Notes under the pieces: model-generated | Database searches by the model: none | The model's input: the letters and a program-made list of their open reading frames with translations, nothing else | What the model was told of the DNA's origin: nothing | Part shown: piece by piece, positions 32,930-40,655 of the stretch | How the letters are laid out: each line of letters opens with the position of its first letter | Numbering within the stretch: position 1 is the first letter of the stretch | Program-made: the position numbers and the translations under genes | Origin: Devosia beringensis | GTDB lineage: Bacteria > Pseudomonadota > Alphaproteobacteria > Rhizobiales > Devosiaceae | Reading direction: 5' to 3' | NCBI RefSeq assembly: GCF_014926585.1 | Contig: NZ_CP045422.1 | Coordinates: forward strand, 62,001-126,000 | DNA length: 64,000 nucleotides

Positions 32930-32980
32930 GCATTAATGCATCTATTGCAAGCATTAATGCACGGTGCATTTGTGCATTTA
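32930..32980. promoter_or_regulatory. Immunity operators between cro-like and repressor genes
   Basis: Two perfect GCATTAATGC palindromes at 32930-32939 and 32951-32960, 21 bp apart (two helical turns), and two more TGCAT half-sites at 32965-32978. They fill the divergent promoter region, so they are the probable operators of the repressor and Cro-like protein. The same palindrome recurs at 34914-34923. Confidence 0.72.
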
Positions 32981-32997
32981 TTCGCTACGCTTTCGGC

Positions 32998-33771
32998 ATG
33001 ACCGGAATGAGCGACGATACAAAGGCTTATGTGCGCCATGTGATGCAAGTCACAGGGCTCTCAGCCACCGCCTTAGCGAAAAAAGCAGGGATGCCGTCGA
33101 CCACCCTGACCCGCCCGCTGAACGATCCAGAGCACAAATTCTCGCTGTCGAACTCGACAATCGAGAAGATAGCCTCAGCCACCCGCATTACCTTGGCGTC
33201 ATTTTTGAGCCAGAAGGGCGGCGTCCGCGAACTCGATCGCGTTCCGCTTGACGAAGACTGGCGGCCGACTTCGGACAGCGATGGCGAGGGCTATGACCGC
33301 GACAGCTACAGTCCGCGTATCCCCGGCGCTATTCCAGAGTTGGACGCCAGGGCCGGTGCCGGCGAGGGTTCTGTGGGCGAAGTGATGGTCTTGCCCGTAG
33401 GCAATGGGACGATCTCAGCACACAAGATCCTGGACGAATGGCGCATTCCACCGGCTTATCTTCGCGAAGCCGTCGCCAACCCAGACCGAGCTATTGTTCT
33501 AGGCATCCAGGGCGACAGCATGATGCCGAACTATGCGCCAGGTGATCGGGTGATCATCGATCTGACAGAGCACGAACTGCGGGCCGATGGGGTTTACCTG
33601 ATCAGCGACGGGTATTCAGAGCCTCAGATCAAGCGGCTGCAGCGGATCATGTTTGCTGTACCACCGCGGTGCAAGATCATCAGCGATAACCCGAGCTATG
33701 ATTCTCAGGAGGTTGACGTTGATGGGGTGAAGATTTTGGGGAAGGTGGCTGCCTATGTCGGCCGACGCTGA
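32998..33771 (+). CDS. CI-like repressor, HTH plus S24 autoprotease
   Basis: 257 residues from ATG 32998. The N-terminal HTH is at about 10-62 (LSATALAKKAGMPSTTLTRP). The S24/LexA peptidase part has Ser174 in GIQGDSMMPNY and Lys212 in PQIKRL, with an Ala-Gly cleavage site in ARAGAGEG (about 119-122). RecA-stimulated self-cleavage would induce the prophage after DNA damage. No clear ribosome site precedes ATG, so the mRNA may be leaderless as for lambda cI. Two downstream genes overlap in the same direction. Confidence 0.88.
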   Translation: MTGMSDDTKAYVRHVMQVTGLSATALAKKAGMPSTTLTRPLNDPEHKFSLSNSTIEKIASATRITLASFLSQKGGVRELDRVPLDEDWRPTSDSDGEGYDRDSYSPRIPGAIPELDARAGAGEGSVGEVMVLPVGNGTISAHKILDEWRIPPAYLREAVANPDRAIVLGIQGDSMMPNYAPGDRVIIDLTEHELRADGVYLISDGYSEPQIKRLQRIMFAVPPRCKIISDNPSYDSQEVDVDGVKILGKVAAYVGRR

Positions 33772-33982
33772 TAAGACCAACATAAAACTCCGGCAAATGC
33801 AGGCGCAAATGCTCGCAACAGCGGCATGCGTCGTCGAAATTCAGGCATTTCTGACAACCCTTAGGATGCAGATGCCCGCAGACTCCGTAAGGGCTACAAA
33901 AGCGCCGATGGAGGATTTTCAAAAAGCGTCGAGGTTAATGCTCGAGGAAATCCGAAAAGGAATTGAGCTGCTCGATGACTAG
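33755..33982 (+). CDS. Small helical protein co-transcribed with the repressor
   Basis: 75 residues, Met/Gln/Ala-rich helices without a recognised domain. The start overlaps the repressor end by 17 bases and the end overlaps the next gene by eight, so it is expected to be expressed in the lysogen. Function unknown. Confidence 0.6.
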   Translation: MSADADKTNIKLRQMQAQMLATAACVVEIQAFLTTLRMQMPADSVRATKAPMEDFQKASRLMLEEIRKGIELLDD

Positions 33983-34487
33983 CGATGACAAGATCAATGT
34001 CGAGCTACTCAAACGCCGACTTTCGGAGTTAGAGTTTCGCCCCGTGCCAGAGTTGAAATCGGGAGGCGGAGATGGCACATCTGATGGCATGAGCCAGTTG
34101 CACGATATCGATGTTCGCCTCGCTAAGCTGGAAGGCGGAAACGGCATGCTGCAGTTCGCTGTGGGCGTAGTGTCGGCGGCCTTGCTAGCAGGTATGGCAA
34201 TACTTGTCGGGGTTCAGATGAACACCCAGCAGCAGGTTGCAGGTCTCAGCGCAAAGGTGGACCAGCTTCCTGGCGAGATCAATTCGAATCTCTTGGAATT
34301 GAGTTCGGCCCTTTCGCTTACGGCCAGCGCCGCCAGGCAAACTGCCGAAACACCGGCACCCGTTACACTTGATCGAAGCGCAATCGATCTACTTCTGGGG
34401 CCAGACCGGCATTTGGACTTATCAGCGCCGCCTCTGGAACTCAGGCCTCAGCTCGCACCAGGCGAACCACCTACCACAGCTAATTAA
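33975..34487 (+). CDS. Single-TM protein in the repressor operon
   Basis: 170 residues from ATG 33975. A cytoplasmic helical part (ELLKRRLSELEFRPVPELK), a TM at about 58-80 (FAVGVVSAALLAGMAILVGV), then a coiled-coil-like and Pro-rich outer part. As the third gene of the repressor transcript it is made in lysogens, where superinfection-exclusion proteins are commonly encoded. That role is inference. Confidence 0.62.
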   Translation: MTSDDKINVELLKRRLSELEFRPVPELKSGGGDGTSDGMSQLHDIDVRLAKLEGGNGMLQFAVGVVSAALLAGMAILVGVQMNTQQQVAGLSAKVDQLPGEINSNLLELSSALSLTASAARQTAETPAPVTLDRSAIDLLLGPDRHLDLSAPPLELRPQLAPGEPPTTAN

Positions 34488-34794
34488 CGAATCTTAGCGG
34501 CTCAGATCCTTCGATGATTCCGAGGGACCGCAGCAATTCGGGTATAACCAGCGGATCTAGTGGGCGGCAAAGCCTCACCTCATCTGCATCAGCGCACTGC
34601 CCCGCTACGCCAGTCACCGGGATCACCGCGAAGTCGTCATCGTCTGCCATGCTGCCTTCAAAGGCTTCCAGGGCGTCGAATTCGTAGTGGGGATATTGGC
34701 GCTGCAGCGCGTCCATGAGCACCTTCTTTTCATCGTAGCTGGCGGCCATCAATCTGGTTGGAAAGACGACAACGAAGTGCGTCACGTCACGCAT
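34480..34794 (-). CDS. Small protein, unknown
   Basis: 104 residues from ATG 34794 (GGAG seven bases upstream). Begins RDVTHFVVVFPTRLMAASYD; acidic and soluble. It is the only leftward gene between rightward repressor and accessory operons, with its own short upstream region. Function unknown. Confidence 0.55.
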   Translation of the reverse strand: MRDVTHFVVVFPTRLMAASYDEKKVLMDALQRQYPHYEFDALEAFEGSMADDDDFAVIPVTGVAGQCADADEVRLCRPLDPLVIPELLRSLGIIEGSEPLRFVN

Positions 34795-34877
34795 TTTGTT
34801 CTCCATATGTTCCGCTATGCCATTAACGACTCAGAACCCGGCGAGAGTCGAGGCACTTTATACGCATAGCCGGTAAC

Positions 34878-34930
34878 ATGCATTTATGCATTTCATTGCT
34901 TGACGCGATACGTGCATTAATGCATTCTCC
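34878..34930 (+). promoter_or_regulatory. Repressor-controlled rightward promoter
   Basis: TTGACG (34900-34905), 17 bp, then CATTCT (34923-34928). The spacer contains GCATTAATGC (34914-34923), the same palindrome as the immunity operators, and a related TGCAT-TT-ATGCA lies at 34879-34890. The four-gene operon starting at 34973 follows. Repressor binding here should silence it in the lysogen. Confidence 0.6.
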
Positions 34931-34972
34931 CCACCAACACTAGCCAAACGGCTCAGGCAGATGGAGAGAACG

Positions 34973-35221
34973 ATGACAATCAAACTTGGCGCGACTTACA
35001 CGGATCGGATCACCGGCTTTACCGGCGTCTGCACTGGCCTCTGCCAGTACATCAGTGGCTGCAATCAGGCCCTGCTGACGCCCAAGGTCAACGCCGACGG
35101 CTCCACCAAAGAAGCTCACTGGTACGACGAACAGCGCCTTGTCGCTGCTGATGGCGTCGAAATGGTCGTGCTTGACAACGGTGCATCCCCTGGCTTCGAC
35201 AAGGCCGCTCCCAAGCGCTGA
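34973..35221 (+). CDS. Small protein, first gene of repressor-controlled operon
   Basis: 82 residues from ATG 34973 with GGAGAGAA upstream; an ATG four codons earlier is part of that site. TIKLGATYTDRITGFTGVCT suggests a small beta-barrel like those of phage early proteins with a YTD..TGF motif. Function unknown. It begins a rightward operon with an operator in its promoter. Confidence 0.65.
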   Translation: MTIKLGATYTDRITGFTGVCTGLCQYISGCNQALLTPKVNADGSTKEAHWYDEQRLVAADGVEMVVLDNGASPGFDKAAPKR

Positions 35222-35242
35222 TCTTCACCCCTGCCGATCTGG

Positions 35243-35560
35243 ATGGTCAGCAGCAGCGAAGATCATTTCCAAGGAAGGGACGGCGGGCCTGCGCTCATGG
35301 TGCAGGTGCTGACAAGGCAACCGCCGATTTATTCAATGCCTGAGATTTCCGAGACGCTACTGGCTGCCCACCATCGGGTTGCCCATACCGCTGCCGCTGT
35401 TGCTGCCAAGATCCAGCAGGATGAAACCGGCGACATCATCGGAACCAGTTTCACTGGCAATGGCAACGGCGGGAACATGTCCACCGATCTGCTGAGGCTT
35501 AAGGGACAGCTGCAGCTTGACCTTGCTGCGCTGAATGCTGCTGGCGGGGTTCAGTCATGA
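35243..35560 (+). CDS. Small protein, early rightward operon
   Basis: 105 residues; the start is uncertain (ATG 35243 or 35297). Ala/His-rich helix (ETLLAAHHRVAHTAAAVAAK) and a Gly/Asn-rich loop. The stop overlaps the next ATG (ATGA). No family recognised. Confidence 0.5.
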   Translation: MVSSSEDHFQGRDGGPALMVQVLTRQPPIYSMPEISETLLAAHHRVAHTAAAVAAKIQQDETGDIIGTSFTGNGNGGNMSTDLLRLKGQLQLDLAALNAAGGVQS

Positions 35561-36018
35561 GGGGCGTTCGCAGGCTCACCGCTCTCGAGCAGCGCGGCTA
35601 TCGGCCCGGCCGGCTACGCACCCGGGCGCCAGTAATACCCCCAATGACCCCGGAAGAAGCCGACGATAAAGCCCAGCAGAACGCTGTGGCCGTCGCGGCT
35701 TTCATCGAGAGCCAGACCGCAGACTTCAATGCCTATGTCGACAGCGTCCGCGCCAAGAAGGCCCTGCAGAAGATCGCAGACCGTGAAGCCCGGGTGGCTG
35801 TCGAAGGCGATACCGATTTGAACCATGACAATGTGGAGGGGGCGCCAGTCGATCACTACGCCCGCAACACCGCCGATCTAGATCGGTCACGCGTACATCT
35901 GGCGAACTGCATCATGAACTGCGGCACCCGCATCTATGAGGGCGACAACTTCCTCGTCGTGCCGCCGAGCGATGAATTCTATTGCGCCGAGTGTTCCCAA
36001 GCTGGGGCAGCAGCATGA
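35557..36018 (+). CDS. Early protein with C-terminal Cys cluster
   Basis: 153 residues. A basic N-terminus, a helical middle (VDSVRAKKALQKIADREARV) and a C-terminal set of cysteines (NCIMNCG and EFYCAECSQ), which could bind zinc. Coupled by ATGA to both neighbours. Function unknown. Confidence 0.6.
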   Translation: MRGVRRLTALEQRGYRPGRLRTRAPVIPPMTPEEADDKAQQNAVAVAAFIESQTADFNAYVDSVRAKKALQKIADREARVAVEGDTDLNHDNVEGAPVDHYARNTADLDRSRVHLANCIMNCGTRIYEGDNFLVVPPSDEFYCAECSQAGAAA

Positions 36019-36122
36019 ACCCCACCCTTTCCGCCACCCTCTGCATTACCTGGGCGGCTGTAGCTTTGGCTGCTGCTTACTGGATGAGGTTTGATGCTCC
36101 GATCTGGGGAGCGTGCTGGTGA
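36015..36122 (+). CDS. 35-residue single-TM protein
   Basis: MNPTLSATLCITWAAVALAA begins a short membrane helix, ending ...APIWGACW. The ATG overlaps the preceding stop (ATGA), which supports translation. It closes the four-gene rightward operon. Function unknown. Confidence 0.5.
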   Translation: MNPTLSATLCITWAAVALAAAYWMRFDAPIWGACW

Positions 36123-36211
36123 CGTCCACCACCCTAATCTCCCTACCCCGGTTTCTCCCTATTCGTTTTTTCCTGGCCTATGGGGTTGGGGAGGAGACGC
36201 TGGTACCACGA

Positions 36212-36916
36212 TCAAAATTTGAACAGCATCTTCACAAATTCTGCGTCCTGAATTTGCATCCCAACCAAGTTAAAGTTAGCTCGATCAGCCTCAGGAACTT
36301 CTATTTTTTGGAATTTAAACTTCCCGTCACGAACAAATTCCCTGGGCTCATCCATAAACGTTGCCATGATGCTTGCATATTGCGTCACCGATTGCTGCGA
36401 CTGGTCTCGGGCTTTACCAGTTTGCGTTTGCATGATCACAAAATTGCTCCGCATGACTTCGAGACAGTAGAGGAGAATGTTGCAGAGCGCCTTGGCGTCA
36501 GCTGCATAGGCGCCGCTCTGCGTGCGAATAGCATCGGAGTGTCGATCGTATTCGTCCTGAGTTACGGCGCGCCTAAGGACCAAACTCCCCAACGATCTAA
36601 GCGAAAAGGCCGTAATTGCTATAGCGGAGATCAGTTGTTCCGAACGCTGGTTCTTGTCATCCCGTATTTTGTGGGAGCGCTCAACCAAGGTATTCACGAT
36701 AATGAACGCGGCGGCGGCGGCAGCGATAATACCGCCAAGCAGGGTTTGATAGCGCTCCACCCATCCGAGCAGGAAATAATCCCCAAGCTGATCAAGAAAA
36801 GCTCTTACGGCATCCGCGCCTTCGGGAGCTCGAGAATACCAAGACCAAGCATATCCACCAACGTGAATCAGCAAGAACGCTCCAGCCAGCCCAATTCCAA
36901 CGAACCAATGTCGCAA
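36212..36916 (-). CDS. Two-TM membrane protein with cytoplasmic helical domain
   Basis: About 234 residues from a TTG at 36916; the frame is open to 37165 but that part overlaps a rightward gene and looks non-coding. TMs at about 1-22 (HWFVGIGLAGAFLLIHVGGY) and 50-80 (TLLGGIIAAAAAAFIIVNTL), followed by a long soluble helical part. DNA is less GC-rich than neighbours and it is read against them, so it is a moron candidate with a possible exclusion or defence role, not shown by sequence. Confidence 0.55.
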   Translation of the reverse strand: MRHWFVGIGLAGAFLLIHVGGYAWSWYSRAPEGADAVRAFLDQLGDYFLLGWVERYQTLLGGIIAAAAAAFIIVNTLVERSHKIRDDKNQRSEQLISAIAITAFSLRSLGSLVLRRAVTQDEYDRHSDAIRTQSGAYAADAKALCNILLYCLEVMRSNFVIMQTQTGKARDQSQQSVTQYASIMATFMDEPREFVRDGKFKFQKIEVPEADRANFNLVGMQIQDAEFVKMLFKF

Positions 36917-36983
36917 GTTTTCGATTCCCCCACTTTTATAGTCACCAGATCGCGACTGGCTAAATGCCGTCAAGGGGCTGGGA

Positions 36984-37205
36984 ATGCGTAAGCTCACAGA
37001 CCAAGAGCGCCAGCTCCTCTTCCTGATCTCCTCGGCCGGCGGCTCTGTCTGCCCAGGTACAGACGCAAGTATTCCGAAGGCTGGGCATAAGTCGCTCCGG
37101 AAGATGGTGACGCGGGGGGATCTGACTGTCGAGGAAACCGACGATGGTCCTCGCTTTACCCTCACTGCTCAAGGATATCTGGAGACGGACGATGCCCCGG
37201 CATAA
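36984..37205 (+). CDS. Small winged-helix-like protein
   Basis: 73 residues (RKLTDQERQLLFLISSAGGS, KSLRKMVTRGDLTVEETDDG, FTLTAQGYLE) with the pattern of a small winged helix like those beside phage HNH genes. It overlaps the HNH gene by 14 bases. Confidence 0.6.
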   Translation: MRKLTDQERQLLFLISSAGGSVCPGTDASIPKAGHKSLRKMVTRGDLTVEETDDGPRFTLTAQGYLETDDAPA

Positions 37206-37590
37206 CTTCTCCGCCAAGGTAAAACGCAAAGCCAGAGAGCGCAGCGGAGGCCGCTGTGAGGCGATTGGCGCTGTCTATGGCCTTCGCCCCGGCCAGCGCT
37301 GCAACGCCTCTCTGGACGGCAAGCGGGTCGAAATAGACCACTATCCAATTCCAGCGACGGACGACGGCAGCGACGTGCTGGGGAATGCTGTCACCTGCTG
37401 CGTCGATTGCCACGGATTCAAGACAACCACCTACGACATTCCGATGCAGGCGAAGGGCAAGCGTGTCTCGGATCGCAGCCTCGGTCTTCGGCCGCAGGGC
37501 TCAATGCCTGGCGCCCGCATCAAGTATTCCCGAGCCAAAGGCGTGTGGGTTGACCGCGTGACCGGCCAGATTGTGGAGCAAAACCCGTGA
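37192..37590 (+). CDS. HNH endonuclease
   Basis: 132 residues from ATG 37192 with GGAGACGG upstream. Contains ERSGGRCEA at the N-terminus, then VEIDHYPIPATDDGSDVLGN and CCVDCHGFKT: an HNH core with Cys pairs, as in zinc-containing HNH nucleases (CapR/McrA-like). The second HNH gene of the prophage, far from the terminase, so its role may be host DNA attack, homing or exclusion. Confidence 0.78.
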   Translation: MPRHNFSAKVKRKARERSGGRCEAIGAVYGLRPGQRCNASLDGKRVEIDHYPIPATDDGSDVLGNAVTCCVDCHGFKTTTYDIPMQAKGKRVSDRSLGLRPQGSMPGARIKYSRAKGVWVDRVTGQIVEQNP

Positions 37591-37592
37591 CC

Positions 37593-37829
37593 TTAGTTCG
37601 TCTTGGTCTTCAGCCGATCCGCCAACGCTTCCCAGCGCCGCACCAAATCGCCGACGCTCATTGCTTTCTCGGGATGGCGAGCAACGATCTGCTGCAGCGC
37701 CTTCACTTCGTCCAGCAGCAGGCCAAGCGTCTGCTCTGGCTGGACCGCTGTCGACGCCATCTGCTCGTACTTTGCGAGCGTATGTCGAGACAGGACTATG
37801 CGGTCGTTGGTGACTTGATCAGCGGACAT
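37593..37829 (-). CDS. Small helical protein, unknown
   Basis: 78 residues, heptad-like helix (GLLLDEVKALQQIVARHPEK). Convergent with the HNH gene, two bases between stops. No family recognised; could be a small regulator. Confidence 0.5.
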   Translation of the reverse strand: MSADQVTNDRIVLSRHTLAKYEQMASTAVQPEQTLGLLLDEVKALQQIVARHPEKAMSVGDLVRRWEALADRLKTKTN

Positions 37830-37937
37830 AGGAGCGAATGCTATAAGGGGAATTCCCGGTGATCAAGCTAGTGCATTGCCCCTGCTCGACTGGCACCTCG
37901 ACAGGCGTCTACACCGACGCCAGGCGGCTGTGAAGCC

Positions 37938-38123
37938 ATGAGTAGACGCCCCGCCATGGTTACCCAGGCTGATGTCGCTCGCGCTCTTCGTGCGGTCGAT
38001 CAGGTCGGCATTGCGGCCGTGGTGGAGATCGCCCGGGACGGCACAATCCGCATCGTTCCCGCCGACCTGGCGCGCGCCAGCAAGCTAGCCCCTCTTGACG
38101 ATGACGATGACTTCCAACTTTGA
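37938..38123 (+). CDS. Small protein upstream of integrase
   Basis: 61 residues: ADVARALRAVDQVGIAAVVE and DGTIRIVPAD, ending in an Asp run. It overlaps the integrase start. Small proteins in this slot in alphaproteobacterial prophages are often annotated hypothetical; an excisionase or integrase cofactor role is possible but no excisionase motif is visible. Confidence 0.6.
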   Translation: MSRRPAMVTQADVARALRAVDQVGIAAVVEIARDGTIRIVPADLARASKLAPLDDDDDFQL

Positions 38124-39240
38124 TGCGCTTATGCGCACCAGGCTTCCCCCCAATGTCACTCGCGAAAAGACCCGGCACGGTGCCTGGGTGTTTTACTATC
38201 GCGTCGGCAAAGGGTCGCGGGTGCGCCTGCCCGCCTATGGCACGCCGGAGTTCGACCCGGCCTATCAGGCCGCGCTTCGTGGCCAGCCGGTCTCTCACAT
38301 CCGTGGCGCCGCCGCCGTGCACCAGGGCACGCTGCGCTGGCTGGTGATCGAGTACAAGAAATCGAGCCACTTCCGTAACGAGATCGGCGCCGAGACGCAG
38401 AAGCGCCGCGACTCGATCTTTGCCGGCATGGTGGACAAGTCCGGCGCCGTGCAAATCAGCCGCATCACCGCTCAAAAGATCATTGATGGCCGCGAAAGCC
38501 GCGCCGCCACCGGCCGGGGCCACGCCGCCAATGCCTACATGAAGGCCATCAAGCCCATGTTCGCCTATGCCAAGGCCCGCGGCTGGATCGAAACCGATCC
38601 GTGCCGCGATGTGGATTTCGTCAAGACGCGGATCATCGGGCACCGGCCGTGGGGCATTGAAGATGTGCAGCGCTTCGAGGAACGCCACCCGCTGGGGACC
38701 ATGGCCAACCTCGCAATGCGCATCCTGCTGTTCACCGGCCTGCGCCGCTCCGATGCGGTGACCCTCGGCCACCAGCATATCCGCAACGGCATTGTCCGGT
38801 TCCGGCCGAGCAAGACGGTCAACAGTTCGGGCGTGTTCGTGACCTTCACCGCACTGCCGCCGCTGCTCGAGGCTATCGAAGCCACCCAGACGGGAGACCT
38901 GACGCTGCTGGTCACCGAGCGCGGCACGGCCTTCGAGAGCAGCAACAGTTTCGGCAACTGGTTTCGCGATCGTTGTGAGGAAGCCGGCGTGCCCTCGCGC
39001 GCCCATGGCCTGCGCAAGACGGGGCCGACGCTGGCCGCCCAAGCTGGCGCCAGCGCCAGCGAGCTGATGGCGATGTGGGGATGGTCGACGCTCGCCCAGG
39101 CCGAGCATTATACCCGCTCTGCCAGCAAGGAAGTCTTGGGCGGATCGGCGGCATCAAAGCTGATGGCGGGGTACCAAACCGAGAACGCAATTTCTCGTAT
39201 CTCGGACGGGAGTGCAGTGACAGCCCGAAAAGAACAGTAA
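38101..39240 (+). CDS. int: Tyrosine recombinase integrase
   Basis: 379 residues from ATG 38101. N-terminal arm-binding and core-binding parts (about 1-170), then the catalytic domain with Arg in FTGLRRSDA, His-x-x-Arg in HGLRK and the nucleophile Tyr in AEHYTRS. GC content is higher than the accessory genes around it. The C-terminal end (GYQTENAI... TARKEQ) is repeated in diverged form at 41733-41804. It catalyses integration at a tRNA 3' end, probably the tRNA-Ser-like sequence at 41827. Confidence 0.93.
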   Translation: MTMTSNFDALMRTRLPPNVTREKTRHGAWVFYYRVGKGSRVRLPAYGTPEFDPAYQAALRGQPVSHIRGAAAVHQGTLRWLVIEYKKSSHFRNEIGAETQKRRDSIFAGMVDKSGAVQISRITAQKIIDGRESRAATGRGHAANAYMKAIKPMFAYAKARGWIETDPCRDVDFVKTRIIGHRPWGIEDVQRFEERHPLGTMANLAMRILLFTGLRRSDAVTLGHQHIRNGIVRFRPSKTVNSSGVFVTFTALPPLLEAIEATQTGDLTLLVTERGTAFESSNSFGNWFRDRCEEAGVPSRAHGLRKTGPTLAAQAGASASELMAMWGWSTLAQAEHYTRSASKEVLGGSAASKLMAGYQTENAISRISDGSAVTARKEQ

Positions 39241-39362
39241 ATCGGTGATAATGGTGGTCGTGTGAAATGTCAGAACGAATAAGAGCTGCCTGCACCCTGT
39301 CCGCTCGGCAAGCGCACTACGGTTAGATCAACTTTTGTCGGGCAACACAGCAGACACATTTC

Positions 39363-40010
39363 TTACGGTTTTAAGCGGCCCCTGTGGAGATCACTGGGTT
39401 GAGCAGCAGGCTCGCCTCGTGATCTACATTCTTCAGGAAAGAACGATAGAACCGAATCTCCGATTGGCGTCAAGAATTCCAACAAGTCAGCATCGCAATC
39501 ACAAAATTTGATCCGCGGCCGATACAGCAACCGGAACATTTGGTCGATCAGGTCAGTGCGAGCGGTTGCGACATCATCATCGTCGATTCTCTCCAAGGCA
39601 TCGTCTTTAGGCCGCCATTCAAGATGCCAGTGAGCCTCAAAACCCTTCTGATGGAGGTCGACAACGCCAAACGAAAAAAATATCGATTCCAGTGCTTCCA
39701 CGGACGCTACATCGATATCCAATGATCCAATGTAATGCGCCGTGTCACGGGGACGCTGATAGTCTCTCTGTTTTTTAGCGAATTTCCGTTGAGAGGCCGC
39801 GCGTGCCTTCTCGGCGACCTTACATCCGAAGCCATGGGCATCGTCGTCGGTGGGCAATAGAGATCTGGCTCCGACCGACAACGCGAGCACAGGTTCACCG
39901 CCCTGAGATTTTGTTTTTCCCGGTGCCATCATTTTTTGTGGTGATATTACACCGTCAACCTCTATCCGAGGATGGACCACCGAACGGACGACAGTTTCCT
40001 CAACAGGCAC
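39363..40010 (-). CDS. Cargo cassette gene 3, unknown
   Basis: 215 residues, no recognised family. A Lys/Arg-rich patch (KARAASQRKFAKKQRDYQRP), then an acidic alpha/beta part (SLDIDVASVEALESIFFSFG, ALERIDDDDVATARTDLIDQ, KFCDCDADLLEFLTP). It starts three bases after the stop of gene 2. The lower GC and the position between integrase and attR mark it as cargo. Function unknown; it should be considered together with its two partners. Confidence 0.65.
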   Translation of the reverse strand: MPVEETVVRSVVHPRIEVDGVISPQKMMAPGKTKSQGGEPVLALSVGARSLLPTDDDAHGFGCKVAEKARAASQRKFAKKQRDYQRPRDTAHYIGSLDIDVASVEALESIFFSFGVVDLHQKGFEAHWHLEWRPKDDALERIDDDDVATARTDLIDQMFRLLYRPRIKFCDCDADLLEFLTPIGDSVLSFFPEECRSRGEPAAQPSDLHRGRLKP

Positions 40011-40013
40011 GTT

Positions 40014-40655
40014 CTAGAACCCTGTCAAAAGCAGGGAGTTCGACGTCGCCGCCTCGCCCAATGCACGCAAAACCTCAGACCTACCATCGTCACTCTGCAA
40101 GTCCAGCAGCTTAGTTTCACGTTGGTTGGTAAGCTTATTTACGTGTAACAAAGAAACTTTTCGCCGTGTAACCGTCATAAGATAAGCGCGATCGATCTCT
40201 TCCCAAGTAAGAACGATAGCATCTCCACCGTGTGAAAAAACGCGAGGCGGATAGGCATTGGTTTGAGCAATCATTCCAATTAAGGACTTGGCCCTGTCTG
40301 CAATCGCAACAGATACATGGTCGTCTTCATCATCTTCGAGTGTAGACAACCAGTCTATATAGTTCACTAGCGCGGGATATGCGACCCTCATCGACTTACC
40401 GCGATCGAGGTATGAAGAGCGCTCCTCGGCGAAGTTCAGCCTATAGACACGCTCATGGGTAGCATGAGGTTGACGGGCATTGCCCCAAAACCACTGCGTT
40501 GCCGAATTTTCTAAATGATAAGCCCAAAAATCTGGACGTAAGGAAGAGGCGTTTCTGGGCTCCTCTTTCTCTTGGTTCTCCAAAACTTTGGTAAGCGAGT
40601 AAGGCTTAGCTTTCTTTTGCTTTTTCGCTCTTTCAGGAATCTGCGCTCTAGCCAT
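40014..40655 (-). CDS. Cargo cassette gene 2, unknown
   Basis: 213 residues. A basic N-terminus (PERAKKQKKAKPYSLTKVLE), a helical middle with aromatic residues (FWAYHLENSATQWFWGNARQ), and a C-terminal beta-rich domain centred on GGDAIVLTWEEIDRAYLMTV. No catalytic motif that I recognise. It overlaps gene 1 by eight bases, so the two are translationally coupled and likely work as partners. Confidence 0.68.
   Translation of the reverse strand: MARAQIPERAKKQKKAKPYSLTKVLENQEKEEPRNASSLRPDFWAYHLENSATQWFWGNARQPHATHERVYRLNFAEERSSYLDRGKSMRVAYPALVNYIDWLSTLEDDEDDHVSVAIADRAKSLIGMIAQTNAYPPRVFSHGGDAIVLTWEEIDRAYLMTVTRRKVSLLHVNKLTNQRETKLLDLQSDDGRSEVLRALGEAATSNSLLLTGF

Noticed and set aside
36970..37165. N-terminal extension of the membrane protein gene up to 37165
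   Set aside because: It lies antisense to the well-placed winged-helix gene and has no membrane or domain features.
37859..37934. A 24-codon GTG ORF before the integrase-side small gene
   Set aside because: Weak ribosome spacing, no overlap with neighbours and no protein features.
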